Part shown: in pieces, positions 27,935-35,889 of the stretch | Position numbering within the stretch: position 1 is the stretch's first letter | How the letters are laid out: every line of letters starts with the position of its first letter | Source: Ruminococcus flavefaciens | Lineage (GTDB): Bacteria; Bacillota; Clostridia; Oscillospirales; Ruminococcaceae | Direction of reading: 5' to 3' | Assembly: GCA_002310115.1 (NCBI GenBank) | Contig: DBYI01000083.1 | Coordinates: 60,205 to 124,204, forward strand | DNA: 64,000 nt | The notes under the pieces: model-generated | Databases searched by the model: none | Told to the model about the DNA's origin: nothing | What the model saw: the letters and a program-made list of their open reading frames with translations, nothing else | Program-made: the position numbers and the translations under genes

Positions 27935-29509
27935 TTATTTCATATGCTTTTCTTTTTTATTTCCAAGCCCTGCAAGAACTATTAAAGTAAGAACTACCAA
28001 AGCAGCTATAAGAACCGCCGCCCATTTTGCTCCGAACTTTATAGCCGGAAACAGTAGGATTCCCACCACAACCGCGATGTATGTCAGGAAACGCTTGCGA
28101 ATAAGCTCTTTTTTTCGCTCGTAAGCAATTCTTTCTTCCTTTTCCGTCTCATGTCTGCGTCGTATTTCATCAAGCTCAATTTTTTCTTCTCCTTCAATTT
28201 TTTCCTGCTCCTTCATAAAAACCGCATCTCGTACAGCGCTCACAAAACGCTCGTAGAATGTTGAAATCATAAGCTTATCGTCACCGTCTGAAAATTCGAC
28301 GGCTTTTTTTATGTTATCACCAAGCATGTTACTAAGTTGCTGTTCAAACGCTTCATCATCTGAAAAATCGAAGCCATACCTCATGATGTAATCATCAGCA
28401 AAGCTGCTAACGACTTCTTCTATCAGAAGGTCATTTCCACTTCTGCAACCGTTGAAAGCAAGGAATTTCGCAAAATGTGCCTGCCAGCACTTGGGTGCAA
28501 CATCAATTATCATGTCACTGTATTCCTCTGCTGCTTCAAAGTCCTCGTCCGCGAGAAATATATTCATTCTTCTTATTAATTTTTCAGGAGTTGAACGAGC
28601 TGCCGCAGTCTGTCCGTTCTCAACGCTGCCAGTATGTTTCTTTACATTCCTGATAAGTTCCGCAAGAAAGCTCATCTCAGAAACATCCATTACACTATAG
28701 TCGGAGAGTTCCGCAGGAACATCACCCTTATCCATATTTTTTATGCATGTTATAACAAGCTTTTCTTCATTCTTTTTGGCAGTGACCGCACATCTGCTCC
28801 ACTCTCTTCTGAACTTTGAATCTGCGAAGTTTTCCGCTTTCGTGCTAACAACAAGAAGAGTGTTCGCACATTTTATAGCAGCATATACATATGAATCTGT
28901 GTCCATTTCTGACTTATCGCCAATAGTTTCCAGAGAATAGAACACTCTCAGCCCTTCTTTTAACAGCTGATCGTATATTTCATCTGCAATAAGTCTGTCA
29001 TCAGAAGATTCCATGCCCTCCGTACGACAACAGAGATAAATATCATACCTCTCACCCGTACCTACACGTTCCAACATTTCCTTTCTGAGCATTTCAATAG
29101 CCGATATTTCACGGCGGTAAAATGCGCTCTGCTCTGAATCAGCAAGACTAAGCGCAGTGCAACAATCCCTGTCATCGTGGAGAGAAATACCGTATGAACG
29201 ATGACAGACTGGTAGTTTCATGCCAGAAACAGCTTCGTCCTCGTAAAGTATACCGCAGTGGCATAGAACCTTTCCCCAGTAACCCTCAGGTTCGTCTGGA
29301 AACGCCTCACAAAGTTGAGAAAAGAGATTCTCAGCACCTTCGAAATCTGTCTTGAAGCGAAGACCGCAGGCTCTATTATATATCTCAGCATATTTTTCGT
29401 CATATAGTGTCGGAACGGTCTGCCTCGATCCACAATATTCACATTCGCAAATGCTTTTTCCCTCTGATATATTCAGAAGCTTTCCGCACATTTTACAAAC
29501 ATACCCCAC
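27935..29509 (-). CDS. Zinc-ribbon / TIR-domain membrane protein
   Basis: About 524 residues. An N-terminal zinc ribbon has CKMCG and CEYCG pairs (about 5-30). A TPR-like helical part follows (about 40-150). A TIR-like domain (about 155-295) opens YDIYLCCR, continues with ANTLLVVST, and has a Glu in SKFRREW at the place of the catalytic Glu of TIR NADases. A helical region and a long charged coil (about 440-480) lead to two C-terminal membrane helices and a Lys-rich end. I prefer GTG 29509, six bases after GGAGGTGA; ATG 29524 has no ribosome site. Such proteins are found singly in Clostridia; the role is unproven. Confidence 0.75.
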   Translation of the reverse strand: MGYVCKMCGKLLNISEGKSICECEYCGSRQTVPTLYDEKYAEIYNRACGLRFKTDFEGAENLFSQLCEAFPDEPEGYWGKVLCHCGILYEDEAVSGMKLPVCHRSYGISLHDDRDCCTALSLADSEQSAFYRREISAIEMLRKEMLERVGTGERYDIYLCCRTEGMESSDDRLIADEIYDQLLKEGLRVFYSLETIGDKSEMDTDSYVYAAIKCANTLLVVSTKAENFADSKFRREWSRCAVTAKKNEEKLVITCIKNMDKGDVPAELSDYSVMDVSEMSFLAELIRNVKKHTGSVENGQTAAARSTPEKLIRRMNIFLADEDFEAAEEYSDMIIDVAPKCWQAHFAKFLAFNGCRSGNDLLIEEVVSSFADDYIMRYGFDFSDDEAFEQQLSNMLGDNIKKAVEFSDGDDKLMISTFYERFVSAVRDAVFMKEQEKIEGEEKIELDEIRRRHETEKEERIAYERKKELIRKRFLTYIAVVVGILLFPAIKFGAKWAAVLIAALVVLTLIVLAGLGNKKEKHMK

Positions 29510-29567
29510 AGACTTCACCTCCATGTTAGTTTTGACATATACGCAAAAAACCCGTTAAATCATAAAT

Positions 29568-29597
29568 ATTATATCATAAAAAAGACATGTAAATCAA
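29568..29597 (-). promoter_or_regulatory. Promoter of the TIR gene
   Basis: Minus strand: TTGATT, 18 bases, TATAAT. Confidence 0.6.
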
Positions 29598-29611
29598 GTT
29601 TTTCCGATTTT

Positions 29612-30364
29612 TTACAGACTATACACATATTTGGAATTATAATACATAAAAAGTTCCCTCTGCTCATCAGAAATATCAAGGCTTTCTGCAAATCGAAGAT
29701 GTGCTTCCTGAGAACAACTTCCGAAATCAGAACCGAAAATAAAACGCTCGGGAATTTGCTTTATTGCTTTTACAAGTGACGCCCTTATTTGGGGAAGTAT
29801 TTCAGGATTATCAGCTACAGATGAAGTGTCAAAGTAAACATTTCTGCAGTCACCAAGAACTTCAAAACATCTTTCAATCTCTGGATAGAAGCAATGACAA
29901 TACACAAAAATATTATCATTTCTACTTTTTGCAAGTTCTCTCATTCTTTCGGGAGATGCATACTGCGAATTATCCCAGCCCGTGTGAAACAATACAGGTA
30001 CATGGAATTCAGCTGCAAGGTCATACACGGGAAAAAGAACGCTATCCGTACAGTAAAAGCTTTCATGACCTGTATATATCTTAAGGCCTATGATATCGCC
30101 GTTTATAAGAAGATTCCGACAATATCTTAACTGCTCATCAAAGTTGATTAACGGACTAATCCCTGCAACCACCTTAATATGGCTGTCATCGTTGAAAAGC
30201 TCTATGCAGTCTCTTACAGAGCCTATTACACTTTCAAGCTCTGAATCTGCAATAATTATACCCATGTCAACTCCGTTTTTACCAATTTCGCGAAGTAAAG
30301 CCTGCTTTTTCAATGCGAAATTCGGATAATTGACAGGAAGATGCATATGTGAATCAATAATCAT
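29612..30364 (-). CDS. Amidohydrolase-family metal-dependent hydrolase
   Basis: 250-residue TIM-barrel hydrolase of the amidohydrolase 2 type. Metal ligands: HMHL at the N-terminus, HTGW near 130, HCF near 155 and the final Asp in FGSDFGS near 212. Complete, with AAAGGAG eight bases before ATG. It has no close partner gene that reveals its substrate. Two terminator hairpins lie between the nearest upstream promoter and this gene, so it may be controlled by attenuation. Confidence 0.85.
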   Translation of the reverse strand: MIIDSHMHLPVNYPNFALKKQALLREIGKNGVDMGIIIADSELESVIGSVRDCIELFNDDSHIKVVAGISPLINFDEQLRYCRNLLINGDIIGLKIYTGHESFYCTDSVLFPVYDLAAEFHVPVLFHTGWDNSQYASPERMRELAKSRNDNIFVYCHCFYPEIERCFEVLGDCRNVYFDTSSVADNPEILPQIRASLVKAIKQIPERFIFGSDFGSCSQEAHLRFAESLDISDEQRELFMYYNSKYVYSL

Positions 30365-30390
30365 TAACTATACTCCTTTGTTCCATTCTC

Positions 30391-30425
30391 AAAAATATAA
30401 ATAAAGAACCGCAGATCACTCTGCG
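30391..30425 (-). terminator. Second terminator upstream of the amidohydrolase
   Basis: Minus strand: CCGCAGA / TCTGCGG, four-base loop, then a T-rich tract (TTCTTTATTTATATTTTT). It ends 26 bases before the amidohydrolase start codon. Confidence 0.8.
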
Positions 30426-30470
30426 GCAGCTTACAATCATTTATAAAGCAGAGCGATCTCTTTTACAGCA

Positions 30471-30600
30471 CAAAAAGACCGCCTACGCAGTCCATGTACA
30501 TTAAATTATGATCGTCCGCACTTTCCGACACATACGCTTACTACTTCAGCAGCAGCCGTAACTTCGGGAGTATCACTTCCCTTTTACATTTATTCGCCTG
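30471..30600 (-). ncRNA. Candidate structured RNA or riboswitch-like leader
   Basis: A strong minus-strand promoter (30607-30635) would start RNA near 30600. The following 130 bases are much richer in G/C than their surroundings and end in GACTGC / GCGGTC plus TTTTT (30471-30491), an intrinsic terminator. A GGGA / TCCC hairpin lies near the 5' end. No open frame with a start codon and ribosome site fits. It matches no riboswitch class I can recognise (not T-box, SAM, FMN, c-di-GMP, ykkC or SRP). It is either an independent small RNA or an attenuator leader for the amidohydrolase. Confidence 0.55.
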
Positions 30601-30606
30601 TGGCTA

Positions 30607-30635
30607 TATAATACCACATTTTGTAAAGCAAGTCA
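30607..30635 (-). promoter_or_regulatory. Promoter of the structured RNA/amidohydrolase unit
   Basis: Minus strand: TTGACT, 17 bases, TATTAT with a TGG extension. Confidence 0.75.
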
Positions 30636-30675
30636 AGTTTTTTTCGTTCGTAGCGTGAAAAAAGCTTTCTGCACC

Positions 30676-30704
30676 TTGCTATTTTGTTTATTATATGTTA
30701 TACT
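30676..30704 (+). promoter_or_regulatory. Promoter of the GH25 lysozyme gene
   Basis: TTGCTA, 17 bases, TATACT. It leaves a leader of about 100 bases. Confidence 0.55.
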
Positions 30705-30810
30705 TATAAATAGACATTTCGAGCATTTTTAACATAACAAGTGAAAAAATAAACTATATCGGCTTGTTTCGGTATTGGTCAACCAATTTCAAAAAACGAA
30801 AGGTATAAAA

Positions 30811-32112
30811 ATGAAGTTAAAATACGTATTCTCTTTATTAGCGTCAATCTGTGTGCTTACTGCCTGTGGTAGCAAAAAAGAGGCTGACAATAACCTGAAG
30901 ACATATGAATCGGTTTCAAAAACAACTATTCTCCAATCCTCGGTGACAACTACAAAACTCACTACCACCTCCACAACCACTACAACTAAAAAGATCGATC
31001 CTCCTACTGACCTTATACTTAAAGGCATGGATTCAGTGGAAGTCTATTCTGAAATAAACTTTGACACATTTATTACTGAGAAAAACGTTGATCTCAAGGA
31101 TGGAAGCGTAATGCTCAACACATCTGAAACTGGTGTTTATGAGGTAGATATTCCCTACACTTACAACGGCGGAGAGTTTACAAAAAGTCTGACTTACGCG
31201 GTAGTTGATACCACAGCGCCTACTATTATTAATTCGGGCTGGGATCCAAACCATAAAGTCGGAACTGACTTCAACCTTAACAACTACGTTGGCTTTGCAG
31301 ACAATTTTGACAAATATCCAGACCTCACTTACACCGGAACCATAGACCCTGACACCGTGGGATCCTATCCTCTTACTGCCACAGTTACAGATAATTCAGG
31401 TAATTCCACATCATGGGATCTCACTATAAACGTAGTTGAGGAAGTTCCAAAGGGAGTAGACAACAGTCCACGTGTAAGCTACAGTGACTTTATACAGAAT
31501 TACCAAGGTGAAAACAAGCGTTTTGGAATTGATGTTTCTGTATGGCAGTCTGATGTTGACTACAATGCAGTTCGTGACGCTGGTTGTAGCTTTGTAATGA
31601 TACGTGTAGGATATTACTATAGTGAAATAACTCTTGACGATTATTTCAAGCAAAACCTTGAAAACGCCACAGCTGCTGGACTCGATGTAGGAGTTTACTT
31701 CTACACCACAGACAATACCATTGATGGAGTCCGCGAGCACGCCCGTTGGATTGCTGAACAGCTTAACGGATACAAGTTGCAGATGCCAGTTGCCTTTGAC
31801 TGGGAAGAGTTTGCCAACTTCCAGAAGTACGGAATGAGTATAAAGGACATCAATGACATATACGAAGCTTTTGCTGACGAAATAAGAAAATGCGGCTATA
31901 TACCGATACTTTATAGTAGCAAGAACTTTCTCAACAACATATGGAATGAGCATTCAAAGTCAATAGCTCCAGTATGGCTGGCACACTTTGTTGATTCCAC
32001 TGATTATACAGGTGAGTATGCAATATGGCAGGCAAGCTCCTCCGGAAATATCCCCGGTATAAACAGCAATGTTGATATGGATATACAGTATATGGATAAG
32101 TCCATTTCATAA
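30811..32112 (+). CDS. GH25 lysozyme (muramidase) lipoprotein with Ig-like domain
   Basis: 433 residues. Lipoprotein leader ending LTAC, a Thr-rich linker (about 35-60), an Ig-like beta domain (about 65-215; TVTDNSGNSTSWDLTI is the last strand), then a GH25 muramidase domain (about 235-433) with FGIDVSVWQ, the catalytic acidic pair in FDWEE (Asp near 330) and IWQASSSG. It would cleave peptidoglycan at the outer face of the membrane. I use ATG 30811, just after AAAGGT; the codon at 30775 has no site and would spoil the leader. Confidence 0.9.
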   Translation: MKLKYVFSLLASICVLTACGSKKEADNNLKTYESVSKTTILQSSVTTTKLTTTSTTTTTKKIDPPTDLILKGMDSVEVYSEINFDTFITEKNVDLKDGSVMLNTSETGVYEVDIPYTYNGGEFTKSLTYAVVDTTAPTIINSGWDPNHKVGTDFNLNNYVGFADNFDKYPDLTYTGTIDPDTVGSYPLTATVTDNSGNSTSWDLTINVVEEVPKGVDNSPRVSYSDFIQNYQGENKRFGIDVSVWQSDVDYNAVRDAGCSFVMIRVGYYYSEITLDDYFKQNLENATAAGLDVGVYFYTTDNTIDGVREHARWIAEQLNGYKLQMPVAFDWEEFANFQKYGMSIKDINDIYEAFADEIRKCGYIPILYSSKNFLNNIWNEHSKSIAPVWLAHFVDSTDYTGEYAIWQASSSGNIPGINSNVDMDIQYMDKSIS

Positions 32113-32140
32113 TTTTTCAGTAACCCCAGGACTTAAGTTT

Positions 32141-32177
32141 ATAGCCGCAGTATTCTTGTTTAGAATACTGCGGCTAT
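32141..32177. terminator. Bidirectional terminator
   Basis: Perfect 16-bp stem ATAGCCGCAGTATTCT / AGAATACTGCGGCTAT, five-base loop, between the convergent GH25 gene and radical SAM pseudogene. Confidence 0.85.
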
Positions 32178-32181
32178 ATAA

Positions 32182-32931
32182 TTATCTGTATGTTTCAATG
32201 ATATTCATTATACTGTTTTTGTAAATATTACCGCCGAGAACTGTTCCATCTGGTTCGAAACATAATGCTCGGATATCATGTGGGTCATCCTCATATGGAT
32301 TTTTCAATTCCTTCGAATCATCAAAGTACTCGCCGAGAAATTTTATGGCATTACCTTGTGGAAAAATAATGTTTCCGCTGCCAATTATAAAACCTCTGCT
32401 CTCAAATCATTCAAGAAGCTTCCTCGTTTTTGTGTTATATGGGTTGTCACTTTCCGTACTGACCAGCCATGCAGGACTAAGTTCTATATGCACCCCAGAT
32501 GACTTTATGCAATCCGCAAAAAACTCCACAGGTTCAATTGGAATAGTTTCCTGATGAAATGCATCAACGGATAGTAGTAAACGATTAACGCCGCTTTCTG
32601 TTATCATATCAGCAACTTCTTTTATTTTACCGCTGTTGCGACTGAAGAAGCCATTCGTAATAAGTTCACGTTCTGGAATACCTGCAAGTGCAGCCGCTCT
32701 GTGTATACAACAAACAGTATCAGGATAAAGAAGAGGCTCTCCACCGAAAGTCATAAGAGACTCTATATCATAGTACATGCAAACCTCGGCAATCGCCTTT
32801 GCAGCAATATCGCCGTCAATATGTTCGCCTCCGAAATTGTGACTGCCCTCGCTACAATGCTTGCAACGTCCCGTACACCCCATTGTAACAACAAATTCTA
32901 TTCTTTTAAGATTATTCAAGTATTCGTTCAT
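32182..32931 (-). pseudogene. Radical SAM protein, disrupted by a stop codon and a frameshift
   Basis: The N-terminal part is intact: a CxxxCxxC cluster (CTGRCKHC near residue 18), FGGEPLLYPD, and a barrel reaching about residue 174. An in-frame TGA follows (LLE-stop-FESRG, where TGG would read Trp). About 50 bases later a run of six T shifts the frame; with five T it would read IIFPQGNAIKFLGEYFDD and continue to a natural stop at 32182. The whole would be about 250 residues with a C-terminal part containing a single Cys. AAAGGAG precedes the start. Two lesions make a working product unlikely. Original role unknown. Confidence 0.8.
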
Positions 32932-32976
32932 AATAACTGCTCCTTTGTGATATTTTGATACTTCTTTAAAAATATC

Positions 32977-33032
32977 GGCGCAGTATGGGAACACTTCTTA
33001 CTCGGTGTGCCGTTCCCTTTTACTGCACCGAG
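32977..33032 (-). promoter_or_regulatory. Two-state leader hairpin upstream of the radical SAM pseudogene
   Basis: On the minus strand GGTGCAGTA / TACTGCGCC and GGGAAC / GTTCCC form a long hairpin followed by GATATTTTT, a terminator form. Its 5' arm overlaps CTCGGTG, which is exactly complementary to CACCGAG in the loop. The two pairings exclude each other, as in an attenuator or riboswitch expression platform. Confidence 0.5.
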
Positions 33033-33064
33033 CAGTTAATTCGTTTTATCATCTATTCATTCCT

Positions 33065-33547
33065 TCACACTGAGAGAACAATATCCTTGCCGCTGGAAAT
33101 ATATTCTACGGTCTCTATACCACATTTTTCAAAAAGGATGCACGAAGCCTTCACAGCATCCGTACCTGCATACTTGTTATTATAGTATACAACACGCTTT
33201 ATCCCAGACTGTATTATAGCTTTTGCACACTCATTACATGGAAAAAGCGTAACATAAAGCGTACAACCGCTGAGACTTCCGTTACTGCTATTGAGTATAG
33301 CATTAAGCTCCGCGTGGCATACAAATGGGTATTTTGTATCTAGACTTGTATTTCCTTCGCGCTCCCAAGGCATATCATCGTCGTTACATCCTGTGGGCAT
33401 TCCATTGTAGCCAACAGATACTATCTTATGCTGGTCATTTACAATACAGGCACCAACCTGTGTAGAATTATCCTTACTTCTCTGAGCAGAAAGCATAGCA
33501 ATACCCATGAAATACTCGTCCCAGCTTATGTAATCATTTCTTTTCAA
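33065..33547 (-). CDS. dCMP deaminase (ComEB-like)
   Basis: Zinc deaminase that converts dCMP to dUMP for dTTP supply. The zinc site is HAELNAIL (about 79-86) and PCNECA (about 103-108). The VGACIVND and GYNGMPTGCNDDD motifs are typical of the dCMP deaminase/ComE operon protein 2 family. 160 residues from TTG 33547, which stands six bases after AGAGGTG; a GTG at 33556 would lie within the ribosome site. No competence genes are adjacent. Confidence 0.9.
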   Translation of the reverse strand: MKRNDYISWDEYFMGIAMLSAQRSKDNSTQVGACIVNDQHKIVSVGYNGMPTGCNDDDMPWEREGNTSLDTKYPFVCHAELNAILNSSNGSLSGCTLYVTLFPCNECAKAIIQSGIKRVVYYNNKYAGTDAVKASCILFEKCGIETVEYISSGKDIVLSV

Positions 33548-33592
33548 ACTATTCACCTCTTATAATACTAAAATCACGTTATTTGATAATAT

Positions 33593-33621
33593 ATAATACC
33601 ATATTAGTTGAAAAATGTCAA
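33593..33621 (-). promoter_or_regulatory. Promoter of the dCMP deaminase gene
   Basis: Minus strand: TTGACA, 17 bases, TATTAT with a TGG extension. Confidence 0.75.
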
Positions 33622-33718
33622 TCACAAGATGTAATCGGATGATTCCTATTATTCACGAATAATCGGAGCCAAGGCTTTCTAGTAGTTAACAAGAGCATTT
33701 GAGAAGAGAATGAGTTAT

Positions 33719-33946
33719 AAAACACTTTCAACTAATCTCGGTCATTCCCCAATCGCATTAATGCTTGACTGATATATCAATTTTCTTGACAGTCAAAAAC
33801 ATGAATAAATGAATCTGATGGAAGAGCTTCCCGAGATGAACAATATGTCACAGCATAACTCATATAGTAAAAACGATACAGCTATCGTAGTAGACATTTT
33901 TATAGCAAAACAACCACTCAGAGAAAATCTCCAAGTGGTTGTTTAG
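33719..33946 (+). pseudogene. Relic of a tyrosine integrase C-terminus
   Basis: In one frame the sequence reads KTLSTNLGHSPIALMLD, stop, YINFLDSQKHE, stop, MNLMEELPEM and onward to a final stop at 33944. The LGHS box followed by a Leu-Asp-x-Tyr segment is the box II/catalytic Tyr region of phage- and transposon-type integrases. Two internal stops and no visible N-terminal part mark a dead fragment. It lies beside the 3' end of tRNA-Gln, a usual integration site. The 33622-33718 stretch before it shows nothing recognisable. Confidence 0.6.
33909..33943 (-). terminator. Terminator of tRNA-Gln
   Basis: AACAACCACT / AGTGGTTGTT with inner GAGA / TCTC; on the minus strand TTTT follows. It overlaps the end of the integrase relic. 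Confidence 0.7.
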
Positions 33947-33959
33947 ATAATTTTATGTT

Positions 33960-34034
33960 TGGTTGGGGCAGCGGGATTTGAACCCACGAATGCAGGAGTC
34001 AAAGTCCTGTGCCTTACCGCTTGGCTATACCCCA
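33960..34034 (-). tRNA. tRNA-Gln(TTG)
   Basis: Acceptor TGGGGTA / TGCCCCA, anticodon stem CAGGA / TCCTG with loop CTTTGAC (anticodon TTG), T-arm GTGGGTTCAAATCCCGC, and an encoded CCA end at 33960-33962. Confidence 0.95.
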
Positions 34035-34049
34035 AACACTCACTTAAAC

Positions 34050-34078
34050 ATTATAACAAAAATCCTGCAATAAATCAA
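34050..34078 (-). promoter_or_regulatory. Promoter of tRNA-Gln
   Basis: Minus strand: TTGATT, 17 bases, TATAAT, 16 bases before the tRNA. The MATE-gene terminator overlaps its -35 half. Confidence 0.65.
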
Positions 34079-34091
34079 TACCGCAGGATTT
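34060..34091 (-). terminator. Terminator of the MATE gene
   Basis: AAATCCTGC / GCAGGATTT stem followed by TTTG on the minus strand; it overlaps the tRNA-Gln promoter. Confidence 0.6.
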
Positions 34092-34229
34092 ATATTTTTA
34101 TTTTAACTTATATTTTTTACTGCTAATTCTAATTCTAAGGCTATATATCGTATTTTATACTATTTCAATACTTCATGCTTCTGAACTCAAATCTGCTTGA
34201 AAAAAGTGAAAGTTATGGAGTGTAGTAGC

Positions 34230-35663
34230 TTAGCAGCATTTGTTTGCTAATTCGAGCTCTTTCATGCTTCTGAATTCAAATGAAGCCATGATTACCGCAA
34301 CTACAGCTGCAAGTCCGTCAGCAACAGGCCCCGTATATGTAACACCGAAAATACCGAAAAACATTGGTAACACGATAAGCAGCGGCAGAAAAAACAGTAT
34401 TTGTCTTGTTAACGAAAGGAAAACGCCTTTTAACGGTTTACCTATTGATGTGAAGAAAGTCGAAGTTATTGGCTGCAGACAGTTGAGCCATGTGAAGAAC
34501 AACGATATTCTAAAGAACTTTGCTCCGAATTCGTAATATCCTTCACTCGCCTGATCATTAGCAAAGAAGCCAAGTATCTGCCGTGGGAATACCTGGAAGC
34601 ATACAAAAGCAATCAACGATATGACAAGTCCTGTTTTAAGAGCCATCCAATAAGCGTTTCTTACTCTGCTATAATTCTTTGCACCATAATTGAAACTCTC
34701 GATAGGTTGTGTACCCTGTGCAAGTCCGATGACTATAGAGAACACTATCATATTAACCTTCATAATAATACCTGCAACAGCTATAGGATCGTCCGCACCA
34801 TACTTAGAAAGAGCACCATAGTGCTTGAGAGAGTTATTGAGCACTATCTGAACTACTGCGATGGCAAGCTGATTAAAACATGAAGCCATACCAATGGAGC
34901 ATATCCTTTTCACTATCCTGAACGACGGTACAAGATGAATTCCCCAAAGCGGCACTGTCTTGTAATGAAAGCAGTATACTATAACTATCATAGCGGAAAC
35001 AAACTGCCCGACAACAGTTGCTATAGCTGCTCCTCTCATTTCCCAGCCAAGACCAATAACAAAAACAGCATCCAATACCGTATTTATGACCGCACCGGTA
35101 ATATTGCATATCATGACCATTTTCGGACTGCCATCCGCTCTTACGAGGTGACATCCACCCGTTGTAAGTATCAGAAACGGGAAGCCCAATGCCGTAATCT
35201 TTACGTATTCCTCAGCGAAGGGAAGTACCGCATCCGTTGCTCCGAAGCGCCTTAAAAGCGGAGTAAGGAAAACGAGAGTTAAAGCAGAGATAACAACTCC
35301 CCCTATCACCAACAGTGAAAGAGAGTTTCCAGCAAAGTACGGAGCTTTTTTCTTGTCTCCCATACCAAGTGTAAGGTTAAAACAAGATGCTCCACCTATT
35401 CCAAGAAGAAGAGCAAGCGCCATACACGCAGTTGTAAAAGGAAAAGCTATTGAAGTTGCAGTATTTCCAAGAGTTCCAACAGCTTTACCGATAAAAAGCT
35501 GATCTACCATATTATAAAGTGCACCTACAAGCATACCAACGATACTTGGTATAGCAAATTTCAGCATAAGAGACTTTACAGGCGCACTGCCGAGTGGATT
35601 ATCCGCTTTGTCCTGATGTCCGCCATTCCCCAGCGATTCTACTTCATGAGTTTTTTCATCCAT
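34230..35663 (-). CDS. MATE-family multidrug/cation efflux pump
   Basis: 477-residue membrane protein with about twelve helices in two related halves. Sequences such as IPSIVGMLVGALYNMVDQLFIG near the N-terminus and QGTQPIESFNYGAKN in the middle are MATE signatures. It would export drugs or metabolites against Na+ or H+. A hydrophilic tail of about 30 residues precedes helix 1. ATG 35663 follows AAGGAT by seven bases; the codon at 35699 has no site. Single-gene unit with its own promoter and terminator. Confidence 0.92.
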   Translation of the reverse strand: MDEKTHEVESLGNGGHQDKADNPLGSAPVKSLMLKFAIPSIVGMLVGALYNMVDQLFIGKAVGTLGNTATSIAFPFTTACMALALLLGIGGASCFNLTLGMGDKKKAPYFAGNSLSLLVIGGVVISALTLVFLTPLLRRFGATDAVLPFAEEYVKITALGFPFLILTTGGCHLVRADGSPKMVMICNITGAVINTVLDAVFVIGLGWEMRGAAIATVVGQFVSAMIVIVYCFHYKTVPLWGIHLVPSFRIVKRICSIGMASCFNQLAIAVVQIVLNNSLKHYGALSKYGADDPIAVAGIIMKVNMIVFSIVIGLAQGTQPIESFNYGAKNYSRVRNAYWMALKTGLVISLIAFVCFQVFPRQILGFFANDQASEGYYEFGAKFFRISLFFTWLNCLQPITSTFFTSIGKPLKGVFLSLTRQILFFLPLLIVLPMFFGIFGVTYTGPVADGLAAVVAVIMASFEFRSMKELELANKCC

Positions 35664-35705
35664 AAAAATTATCCTTCTTTTCCTTTTGTCATCAAACACT
35701 TAATA

Positions 35706-35734
35706 ATTATACATCATTAACGCAGAAAAAACAA
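35706..35734 (-). promoter_or_regulatory. Promoter of the MATE gene
   Basis: Minus strand: TTGTTT, 17 bases, TATAAT. Confidence 0.55.
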
Positions 35735-35822
35735 TAGCGGTATAAAAAAATAATATGCCAATTTTGTTTGATACTTTCCGTTAAATATAATGTATTTTCA
35801 ACAAATAGGATAAGATTTGTTC

Positions 35823-35851
35823 TTGACAGTATGCCATGTGTGTGATAAAAT
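35823..35851 (+). promoter_or_regulatory. Promoter of maf and downstream genes
   Basis: TTGACA, 17 bases, TAAAAT, 38 bases before the maf start. Confidence 0.7.
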
Positions 35852-35889
35852 AAATCTTGTATATACTGTAAATCGTATGGAGTAACAAT

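Noticed and set aside
27935..30364. TIR protein plus amidohydrolase as a two-gene defence operon
   Set aside because: Each has its own promoter, and the amidohydrolase is a plain metabolic-type enzyme; no link beyond adjacency.
30471..30600. Short coding frame within the structured RNA (about 25 codons ending VSVCVGKCGRS)
   Set aside because: It has no start codon and no ribosome site; a stop lies just upstream of the frame.
33065..33556. ComE competence operon
   Set aside because: Only the dCMP deaminase-like gene is present; comEA and comEC are absent.
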